From the NCBI RefSeq assembly GCF_963678635.1, contig NC_087065.1, positions 51,837,858 to 51,901,857 of the forward strand: a stretch of DNA of 64,000 nt. The letters are read 5' to 3'. A program made the translations under genes and the position numbers. The notes under the pieces are model-generated. The model searched no databases. It saw only the letters and a list, made by a program, of their open reading frames with translations, and was not told the origin of the DNA. Source of the stretch: Symsagittifera roscoffensis (Eukaryota; Xenacoelomorpha; Acoela; Convolutidae). Below, one piece after another: positions 1 to 8,900 of the stretch; position 1 is the first letter of the stretch; the number at the start of each line of letters is the position of its first letter.

Positions 1-17
1 AAATCCTCCCGGCAACC

Positions 18-1826
18 ATGCCTGAGTTCCCAATAGTCAGGAGGATGACCTTAGGTATGAATAGTCCCTTGGTAGTTCCCTCCATAATGGCGAGGATGAG
101 GGCGGAGGAAATGCAGAAGGATTTCACTGATGGCTGGGACCCCCTGTTCATTGGCTACACGGCGGCGGTCTATTTCCATACCAGCGAGATGAAGGTAAAT
201 TCGTGGACGACGCAAGCGAAAAAGAGTAGAGGTTCGCAGCCCCCAGGGTATGAGGTGAGGAAAGTCTTGAGAACTCTTGAGAAGGAGGGACTTGATAACA
301 TGTTGCCCATATGGGATGATGGCAGGATGATCGTGATGGAGGGGCACGTCGCACTGGTGGACGACATGAAATTTGCCACGAGAAAATATAAGGCGCCCTA
401 TGGCTTGGAACAGGTGGAAATAAGACAGGAAGGAACAGAGCTAGATGCAGCAGGTCAACTGCACGTAGCACTGACGGAATACAAGAAGCTGGATCCTGCG
501 ACACCATCACCACTATCCGTGGACACGCCTGGAGACAAGAGGAGCGGACCCGTTGAGGATCGATTCAAAAGAATTCTTGAGAGAAGAAGAAATGAATCGG
601 AGGAAGAAAGTATGGATGAAACTCTCAGTGAAGCTGGAGAGGACATGGAGGTGGGGAATACACCTGAACCAGGGCCATCAGGGGAGGAACTCACCACTCA
701 AGAGCTGTTGAAAGACTTGAGCGAAGAGAATTGGGCAGATACTGCCACACCACCTCTGAACCCGTCCCCGCGGAAGAACCTAGAATTGCCATTGGCAGGT
801 GAGACCTTCAATATGGGGATGTTACTCTTGAGCTCGGAGGAAAGGGGGAAGAACACGTTCGAAGGGAACAGGGACATATTCTTGGGATCTCTCGAGGATG
901 ACGCTTGGCAGGAGTTCCTGGAGGAATTCAATCGAGAAGTGGGCAGCGAGACGACGCTGGACAAGTTCAAGAAGGAACTGTGGGACGCAGTAGTAAGATT
1001 CGGGGAACCGCTCCTGATAGGAACGGGCCTGGATGAGAAAGCAAGAAAAGAGCTGCTGAACAAGCTAGTGGAGCTGAGGAACGCACGATCGAAGACTAGA
1101 AAAGAGAAATGTGAGGACAGCTCTACTCTGAAACGAAAAACTGTGGATAAAATGGTTGATGATATAAAAAGGGATAAGGTTGGGACTAGTAATATGATTA
1201 AAAGTACTAATATCCTTAAGGCTCGAGCAGGGGGGGGGCAAGAGTTGGAAGGAGTGGATGGAGAGGTAGAATCAATGATGATAGCCACCACACCCTCGAG
1301 CAGAGACGTGAAGACTCGCAAGAGGAAGAGAGAAGTGGAAGGATGGGGTAGTCCTTCAGTGGATGCTGTTTCGGAGGGAAACTTGAGGGAGACGGCGCCC
1401 ATCGTTTTGGCCCGATGCAAGACGGCGGCATACAAGAACAGCTCGGAACTCAGGAAACCACTTGAAGTAGAAAAGGAAATAGAGGTTTCCACCAGTTCTA
1501 CGTCAGAAGAAGACTTCAAGCCTCAGAAGGTAAACGTGAAGAGAGGTTCAACGAACGGACAGGTAGGGGAAGTGGAGATCGGCAAAGAATGGATCTCGAA
1601 GGCACATCAGGACATGAGCAAACAAGTGACGAGTGATCCATTGGAGAGGAACAAGACGAGGAACACTTCCCGGACGTGGTGGGTGGCCCTCGAAACATTG
1701 AAGGAAATGGAGGACTGCTTGAAGAAGTTGGATAGTGGAATAGCTCGCAGGCGACGCAATTGGGCCACCCAGCAGAAAGCCGAGGTTAATAAGATAGAGA
1801 TGGCAAGTCATCTGAAGAGGTCCTAG
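18..1826 (+). CDS. Unrecognised GA-rich ORF, N-terminal part (602 aa)
   Basis: This frame is open from the left edge of the window, so the ATG at 18 may not be the true start. It ends at a TAG at 1824-1826, and the same frame then stays open for another 869 codons. The product is hydrophilic and rich in Glu, Lys and Arg, with acidic stretches around residues 195-215 and a Lys/Arg-rich second half. I see no reverse transcriptase, protease, integrase, zinc-knuckle or enzyme signature. The base composition (GA-rich, about half G+C) differs sharply from the AT-rich DNA further right and from the BEL frame at 5914. The length and lack of decay suggest a real coding region. The position just left of LTR-like signals suggests a retroelement-linked gene, but that is inference. 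Confidence 0.5.
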   Translation: MPEFPIVRRMTLGMNSPLVVPSIMARMRAEEMQKDFTDGWDPLFIGYTAAVYFHTSEMKVNSWTTQAKKSRGSQPPGYEVRKVLRTLEKEGLDNMLPIWDDGRMIVMEGHVALVDDMKFATRKYKAPYGLEQVEIRQEGTELDAAGQLHVALTEYKKLDPATPSPLSVDTPGDKRSGPVEDRFKRILERRRNESEEESMDETLSEAGEDMEVGNTPEPGPSGEELTTQELLKDLSEENWADTATPPLNPSPRKNLELPLAGETFNMGMLLLSSEERGKNTFEGNRDIFLGSLEDDAWQEFLEEFNREVGSETTLDKFKKELWDAVVRFGEPLLIGTGLDEKARKELLNKLVELRNARSKTRKEKCEDSSTLKRKTVDKMVDDIKRDKVGTSNMIKSTNILKARAGGGQELEGVDGEVESMMIATTPSSRDVKTRKRKREVEGWGSPSVDAVSEGNLRETAPIVLARCKTAAYKNSSELRKPLEVEKEIEVSTSSTSEEDFKPQKVNVKRGSTNGQVGEVEIGKEWISKAHQDMSKQVTSDPLERNKTRNTSRTWWVALETLKEMEDCLKKLDSGIARRRRNWATQQKAEVNKIEMASHLKRS

Positions 1827-4436
1827 CAGAGTTTGTTGAAGGATCATTTTGAAGAGGCGATGAGAACATCCTCATCAGCACCGCCACTAATGGCGAATCC
1901 CTTCGTTAGAACTGCGGGACAATTAATGTTCACCTGGAGTCTGGTGGGAATAGAGTTGGAGACATTGACCTCGTATGACAGGCTGAAGTTGGGAAGCAAG
2001 AAGCTAGAGGTGTATCAGGCACTGATGCAACACGTGGCCAGGGACAATTCAGGCTTGAGCCTGGCTAGAAGAAAAGATGCCACATGTTTCTTGAGATGGA
2101 CAATGTCTATGATGTCTGATAGCACCATCCTGGCATGCCACCAGAGAGCAAGTGGAAGTAAAACCATGGAGAGAAGAGTCTCAACGATCATCTTGAACGT
2201 ATATCAGAGTACAGGAATAGAGAAAGAAGATAGCTCCAGAGTATCCTTGGAGAACCATCGAAAGCTGGACGAGGTACGGAGGTTCTCTAATAAGAAGTTC
2301 GAGGAAGAACATGATGTTCACCGTAACCTGGCCTCGTCAGAACAATACTCGAGACTCAGTGAGAAGGGGGAATACCAATATGTGTCTGGAGTGATGGGAA
2401 TAGCCTACAATCCCTTCTTAGACTCGGAAGCTGGAGGAGCCCACAGAAACCATGAGGTAGCGGAGCTACTGAAGTTTTGGACAGAAAGGATAATGGAGAT
2501 AGACGCAGTGGAGAAAGAGGGGCCGAGCCTGGGCCTGATTCTTGAGAAAACACCAGAGGTGATAAGCATACCGCGCTCAAACAAGAGAGTTGAAGTGAAC
2601 ATGGGCGGTGGAAATGGCTTGTTAACCACGAACTTGGGAGTGATATGGAAGCTACTAAGACCCTCCTGGTGTCCACATCCCCATGCGAGTCTAATCGAGG
2701 AAACCACCGAGCGAGTGAGGTTAGCCCCAACGGAAGATGAAGATCTGGCGAAGTTGAGTGTGCTACATAAGCTAATCACACCCCAGATGCAAGAACCAAG
2801 CGAAAGGACGAGCGACCCCGGGTCAACAAAGAAATTGGAGCCGGGTAGCTGTCTGGATTCGACGTGTGGGAACGGAGAGCACATCTGCGATGGACGGTCA
2901 TGCGTCAGGATACTGTCGTTTCAAAAAGAAGATCTGGTCACTTGGTTCGAAGACATCACAGAAAGGGAGAAAAGTGAAGTGCAAATAATAGCGGAATGTT
3001 ACGCGAGAACCACGGTGAATATAGCGACAGCTCTCGGATTCTTCTCGAGAATGTGTGATCTGCAGGCACTGGAGAGACTGGAGTCTGAGCATCATTTAGT
3101 GACGGCGTTGAGCGTAGAATCATGGCCCGGGGTGTTGCAGGTGACTCAAAAACACATCCGGAGCTGGAAGGTTGGTCTTGAGGCGGAAATGGGATTTCCC
3201 TTGAGCGAAGCTTATGGCTTGCCATTGAACGCGAAGTCGCTGATAGGGTCAATGATGGCCAACTTGTGCGGAAGTCACTACCCGCTACACATGGCGATGG
3301 TGGAAGTGTCCAGCCAGAGAATACTGGTGGACAAGGCCTTCTCAGTGCCCAAGTGCGTGAGGTTGGCTCGGATATCGCATCACTCGCACAAGTTGTTGAG
3401 AAAAATCAAAGGGACAGTACCAAAAGAATTGAGAGATGACTTGAGCGAAATCTGGGGAGAAGATCTTCTGAAGTTGGAAAGAGAAAACACAAGCGATCAC
3501 GAGAGACAAAACGTGATCGGGAAACCTGTGGGAAGTACTCCAAACCTGGAAGACAATGACACGATGCACGAGAAAATGATGGAATTTGAGCCTCTCTTGG
3601 AAGCCTCAGGGGAGCGTAATCTCAGGAGCATTGAGATCTCTCATGGGGAATGCCCATGCCACTGTTTGGCACAAACGGTGTGGTATCCAGATCACAAGAA
3701 CCTTTGCCTGGTGTGGGATGTGGAAGAGATTCGGTCGATCGGACTGCCGGATCACCGGCAGAAGGTGACGCTCTTAGTAGTGAGCACGATGTTAGCTCTG
3801 AGATGGATAGAAGAGAATATAACGAAGTATCGGGAGGCGACGACACCAACGGCTGAGTCAATATACGCGATAGACTACAGCAGGAGACTTGAGTTGTTTG
3901 AGACTGCGTGCAAAGTATTCGCCATACCAACGGAAGTCAGGCACGTATGGAGTCGCTTGAGGTACTTTCCATGGTTTCGGGCGACACTGACGTCTTGGTT
4001 GTACAGGGCAACGAAAGATCACATGAGAAAACATCAAAAGGAGTATCGACAGTTCCAGGCCGAGATTGGGCCGGAAGCTTTCAAGAGACCCCTGCTAACC
4101 CATCGTAATGCGATCACGACGGGATGGAAGAGAGTGGGTAAGATGTCTAGAGACAATACCAAAGCGAGGGAGTCGATACTAGAGGAAGACCTGGCGAAGA
4201 ACGTGAGCTTGAGCCTGCACAACTCCTTTTGCTTGAACCGAGAAGCTAGGGTGAAGGCACTACCCAACCAGGCAAAGAGATTGCAGGAGCAGAGAGAATG
4301 GATGCGATCTTATGAACAACTGAAGGCTTGGGAGGAGATTGTGATTAGTTCCGATGATGAAGAGGAACTGTTGAGACAGTTTGCCGCATCTAGCACTTCA
4401 GGATGCAGTACATCCAAGGCGAAGAGCACGAGGTGA
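1827..4436 (+). CDS. Unrecognised ORF, continuation after an in-frame TAG (about 869 codons)
   Basis: This lies in the same frame as the preceding ORF, separated only by the TAG at 1824-1826. The first ATG after the stop is at 1860. The translated part contains two Cys/His-rich spots: a C-x4-C-x5-C-x4-C cluster near nt 2850-2910 and a C-x-C-H-C cluster near nt 3650-3663. Otherwise it is a mixed, largely helical-looking sequence ending in a Ser-rich tail. I do not recognise the family. The single stop in about 1,470 codons could be a nonsense mutation, a programmed readthrough site or two adjacent genes. The base after the stop codon is C (TAG CAG), a permissive context in some readthrough sites, but the full CARYYA motif is not present. 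Confidence 0.5.
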   Translation, partial: QSLLKDHFEEAMRTSSSAPPLMANPFVRTAGQLMFTWSLVGIELETLTSYDRLKLGSKKLEVYQALMQHVARDNSGLSLARRKDATCFLRWTMSMMSDSTILACHQRASGSKTMERRVSTIILNVYQSTGIEKEDSSRVSLENHRKLDEVRRFSNKKFEEEHDVHRNLASSEQYSRLSEKGEYQYVSGVMGIAYNPFLDSEAGGAHRNHEVAELLKFWTERIMEIDAVEKEGPSLGLILEKTPEVISIPRSNKRVEVNMGGGNGLLTTNLGVIWKLLRPSWCPHPHASLIEETTERVRLAPTEDEDLAKLSVLHKLITPQMQEPSERTSDPGSTKKLEPGSCLDSTCGNGEHICDGRSCVRILSFQKEDLVTWFEDITEREKSEVQIIAECYARTTVNIATALGFFSRMCDLQALERLESEHHLVTALSVESWPGVLQVTQKHIRSWKVGLEAEMGFPLSEAYGLPLNAKSLIGSMMANLCGSHYPLHMAMVEVSSQRILVDKAFSVPKCVRLARISHHSHKLLRKIKGTVPKELRDDLSEIWGEDLLKLERENTSDHERQNVIGKPVGSTPNLEDNDTMHEKMMEFEPLLEASGERNLRSIEISHGECPCHCLAQTVWYPDHKNLCLVWDVEEIRSIGLPDHRQKVTLLVVSTMLALRWIEENITKYREATTPTAESIYAIDYSRRLELFETACKVFAIPTEVRHVWSRLRYFPWFRATLTSWLYRATKDHMRKHQKEYRQFQAEIGPEAFKRPLLTHRNAITTGWKRVGKMSRDNTKARESILEEDLAKNVSLSLHNSFCLNREARVKALPNQAKRLQEQREWMRSYEQLKAWEEIVISSDDEEELLRQFAASSTSGCSTSKAKSTR

Positions 4437-4465
4437 ATGGGCAAATCGGATGGATCTTGAGTCTT

Positions 4466-4514
4466 GAGAGGGAAGGGGGGCTTGAGTGTGAATCCGAGTG
4501 AAACTTGGATTCAC
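4466..4514 (+). other. Polypurine tract followed by a stem-loop
   Basis: A 15-base purine run (gagagggaagggggg, 4466-4480) lies 30 bases after the long ORF's stop. Two bases later a TG begins, and then an 11-bp stem at 4488-4498 pairs with 4504-4514 (one G-T pair, 5-base loop). A purine tract next to a TG is the usual layout at the junction of an LTR element's internal region and its 3' LTR. It could also be chance in GA-rich DNA. Confidence 0.35.
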
Positions 4515-5749
4515 GAAAAAGAAATTTTAACAAAGTAAATATTGTTACTAATATACTATATCTATTATATAAATCGAAATGCTGCATGACAATTTCCTGA
4601 TTGAATAGGACAAAAGAATTTTTAAAATGATTGGCTTGAAAAGCGAAAAATTCAAAGGTGCAGGTAAATGCAGATTTTGATTGCTGTTTAGCAATAGTGT
4701 GAAAATTTTAAATGGTCGTGAATTTTGGGGTGTAGATAATCTTAAATCTGCTGCAAACTTCTGTAAATGACCACTGGCACTGTATCTTGAGCAACACTCG
4801 GTTTTTCTGGGACTCACTGGCAGAAGACAGCGCGCGATGAGGACATCGATCTCGAGTCCGGGGAGTATGTGCCAGTCGGTCATATTTGGAAGTTTGACCT
4901 TGAGAAGAGCAGAAAATACTTGATTTTGGAGAGAAATTTTATTTTTCAAAAATTCGAATGGAACATGTCATGCACGATTTTCTCGCGACAACTGAAAATC
5001 AGAAAAAGAAATCAGAACAATTTTAGAGCAATCGCGGGAAAGTTAGAAAGTAAAAACGAGTGGGAAATTGCTATTCGCAATTTCCGTCTATATATAATCG
5101 AGAGTAGAGCTGTCCTACTTGAAATAGAAGACAGAGTATCCCCGAGAGAGCGATTACTAAAGTTGGACCAGAGTGAACCTTCAGCGGAAAGGCGGACAAC
5201 TAGAGTGTCCCAACGGTCCAAGAGAACTCAAATTCTAGAGCATGAACTTATCCTTGCTGTCTAAACTATAAAACATTAAACTTCTCTTAGTTATTTATTT
5301 CTTGAGTTAGTTACTGACTGGATTATTTCCCAATTCTTGAGCGTGCTGCTATGTGAGTACAAATTTAATTTCTAGAGTGTGTTTTATGATTGTTATGTTG
5401 AGATAAGGCGAGTTTTAGGTTGATCCATCTGAAATGGATCAAAGTCACACTGTCTAATAAAAAGTAACCTAACGGATTGTTCCAACCCGGTTTTTAACGG
5501 CGTTCATGTATTTTGGGTATCTAGAGACCTAAGTATGGGGACGTTTCTAATTCTAGAGTGGGGGGATATTTTAGTAGTAGCCTTTAAGCTGTAACGGGTC
5601 GTAGTCTCATGTCATAAGCGAACCGAACTGGCTCCGACCGTTCTTGAGGTGGGAAAACACAAGAGATAGTGTCCCTGACCCTTGAGCCAGTGGTTATAGG
5701 GCCTATTTTTCTTAAGCCTCATGTGTGACTGCAGTAGACGAATGTTACA
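4483..5749 (+). other. Non-coding, LTR-like upstream region (tentative)
   Basis: No convincing gene is present. A 131-codon frame at 4869-5264 has no recognisable motif. Signals that would fit an LTR are a TATAAAA at 5267-5273 and an AATAAA at 5456-5461. These lie between the polypurine tract at 4466 and the primer-binding site at 5859. If all belong together, the LTR would be about 1.37 kb (4483-5854), but only the last 105 bp has a second copy in the window, so the left edge is unproven. Confidence 0.3.
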
Positions 5750-5854
5750 TGACTTCTATCTATAACTCGTGAAATAATTTACACTCTTTGCAAATCACTA
5801 GTTTTATTCAGTCGGATTGGTGATTTTTCATTTCCCAACTTTTGCTGCACAACA
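5750..5854 (+). repeat. LTR end, left copy
   Basis: 105 bp starting TGACTTCTAT and ending GCACAACA, identical to 12554-12658. It ends four bases before the primer-binding site, which fits the 3' end of U5. Matching stops on both sides at TG and CA. Confidence 0.75.
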
Positions 5855-5858
5855 TTTT

Positions 5859-5876
5859 TGGTGCCGCGACTCGGGA
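5859..5876 (+). other. Retroelement primer-binding site
   Basis: TGGTGCCGCGACTCGGGA begins with TGG, the complement of a tRNA 3' CCA, and sits four bases after the LTR end, the standard position. The priming tRNA was not identified. Confidence 0.7.
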
Positions 5877-5913
5877 ACGAACCAAAGATTAGAAACAAAG
5901 AGGAAAGTTAAAA

Positions 5914-8900
5914 ATGTCATCACCTGCTAGTGACATGAGCAACGTGACGCTCACTCTTCTTGCTTTGAAGCGATCAAGAAGTGCTAACATCGGTGTCATT
6001 ACCCGATCGGAAAATGCCGTCTCAGCAATCTTCGACAAAGAGGCATCTGCTCTAACTTACAAGGAAATTGGAACTCTCAAGGCCAATCTCACGATGTGCG
6101 AACGAAAGAAAAAGGAACTGGAAGAGCTTAATCAGCAAATTTCAAGTTTTCTTAACGATGATGAAGATGCACTTGAAGTTGAGTTGGAGGAAGCTGAGAA
6201 AATCTACCTTCAAGTAGATTGTTTGATGGAAATGATCACAACTATGTTAGATGACCGAGGAAAATGTTCAACTGAATCGGTCAAAGATGACGACAGCGCA
6301 AGCGGAACCGGATCCTACAAATCCACTTCCCAACGTGGTGCTGGTCGAAAACAAGATACTTGCCTGAAGTTGCCGAAACTGAATTCGCCAACATTTAGCG
6401 GAAGGTATGATCAATGGCTACCTTTCTTAGATTCCTTTGATGGAGCAGTTCACTCAAATGCATCGCTGTCTGATGTTCAGAAACTGCAATACCTAAAGGG
6501 TGCCCTCAAGGATGAACCGTTTCGATTGCTATCCCACTTGCCTACTACAAACGCGAACTACTCAGTCGCAAGGGAACTTCTAAAGGATCGATATGCTGAT
6601 GTCAAGATGATCTCACACGCTCACTTGGAAGCAATTTTTGAATTCACCCCAATGAAGCATGAGTCATCCGCTGCAATACGTCGCTTGATTAACACCTACA
6701 CGGAAAACACGATGGCACTGACAGGACTTGGACTAAAAATTGATCAATGCGATTTGATCTGGGTTCACGTTTTGGCCAAGAAATTAGATCCTGAAACTAG
6801 AAGACAATGGGAACTTTCCTGCGCGGGAAGTGACATGCCAAAAATCAAGCAGATGAAGAAGTTCTTGGAGGAACGATCTCGCGCCCTAGAAGCTACGAAG
6901 GACCTCCAGTTACCTTCAATTCATAGAAAAAATCATCAAGGAAGTTCAGACCAATCTGGAAATTCTAAGAAAGATGACAAGGTACAGACATACCACACGA
7001 ACTCTGCTAAGACGATCAGCTGCCCATGCTGCAGTGGTGATCACCGCGTGTATCAATGCACAAAATTTCAGGAAATGTCTATTTCCAATAGAAGACAAGA
7101 AGCCAAATCAAAGCGATTATGCTTCAATTGCCTGTCCCTTGGACACCAAAATCATGAGTGCAAGTCGAAGTCAACGTGCCAAACCTGTCGAAAGGGTAAC
7201 CACACGTTACTTCACATCCATACAGACCCAAACAAGCAACCCGGACCTGAAAATAAGCTTACGGGTCATGGGGGTACTAGTACATGTGCCACTACCATAC
7301 TGGGAACTGTACTAATTGAGGTGAAAACTGCAAATGGCGGTTATCACAATTGTCGAGCCTTACTGGACAGCGGATCTGAATGCAGTTTCGTTACAACCAG
7401 CTGTGCTAACCGACTCAAGCTACCAATCAAGAAATTGACTCTTCAACTAACTCGAGTTGGCGGAGGAGCAAAAACTGTGAAATCTGGTTCTGTCAATCTG
7501 GAAACAAAGGATTCTCAGAATCAATCTCTACATATTGAAGCCTTCACTCTTCAAAAACTTTCTGGCTACCATGTGTCTATTGACGATAGTCTAAGGAAAT
7601 TTTGGGAATTAGAAGAAATTCCTGATTTCAAAAAGACAACAACAGAAGAAGATCGATGTGAATCTCACTTTAAGGAAACAACCATGCTACAAATTGTACG
7701 ATTCACCGTGCAGCTGCCTTTCAAGCCCAATAGTCAACTTGGCGACAGTTTAGCACAAGCAAAACGCAGATTCAATTATCTCGAGCGACGACTGGAACAG
7801 AATCCAGAACTAAAAGATCGCTATACCGCATTCATAAACGAATTTCTCGATATGGGGCATATGGAGTACATACCGCCTGGAGAAATCGAAAAGCCAGTTG
7901 ATAGCGTATATTATCTGCCACATCACTGCGTTTTCAAGGAAGATTCTACTACCACAAAGCTACGTGTAGTTTTCGACGGATCTGCAACAACATCAACCGG
8001 ACAATCACTCAACGACACTTTGATGGTTGGTCCCACGGTACAAGACGACCTCTACTCGATAATCATGCGCTTCTGGTTCTACCCAATTGCTTTGTCAGCA
8101 GATATCGCAAAAATGTACCGACAAGTTGCTCTAGAGGACAAATCGAAGGATTTCCATCGCACACTTTGGAGATCAAATAAATCGGATGAAATCAAGCATC
8201 TCAGGATGACACGTGTTACATATGGAATAGCTTCGTCAGCATTTCACTCAACAAGATGCCTCAATGAAGTAGCAAATCAATCTAAGAACCCAATGATCAA
8301 AGAAAGTCTCAAAAATTGTTTCTATGTAGACGACTTTCTTGGTGGCGCTAATGATAAGCATGAAGCAGAAAGACTCATCTCTGATTTATGCGAAGAGCTG
8401 AACTCTTATGAATTCCCTCTAAGAAAATGGACTTCAAGCAATGCTAAAATAATTGAAGGATTGCCAGAACATCTCTGCGAAAAATCGGATGTGCTGGAAC
8501 TTTTCTCTGACGAATACAAAATCAAGGCGCTAGGAGTCAGTTGGATGCCCAATAAGGACATGTTTTGTTTTTCAACAGCCTTACCAGAGCTGAAACTGCT
8601 TACAAAGAGGACTATTCTGTCCACAATCTCAAAATTGTTTGATCCGATGGGATGGCTAGCTCCATTCATCATCAATTTCAAATGTCTCATGCAACAACTA
8701 TGGGTCCAAGGTTTTGATTGGGATTCTGAAGTCGATCAGAAAACCAAGGAAAAATGGTACGAGCTCACCGGAACATTGCCTCAACTACTGAAACTACAGA
8801 TACCAAGATCTATGAGCTCACATCCAATAAAGGAGGTTCAACTTCACGTATTCTGTGATGCTTCCGAAAAAGCATATGCAGCCGCAATCTATGCAAGAAT

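Noticed and set aside
698-1519. A 273-codon minus-strand frame opposite the giant ORF
   Set aside because: Ser-rich antisense shadow of GA-rich coding DNA; no motif and no independent signals.
4869-5264. A 131-codon frame as a gene
   Set aside because: No motif, AT-rich composition unlike the upstream ORF, and it overlaps the TATA and LTR-like region.
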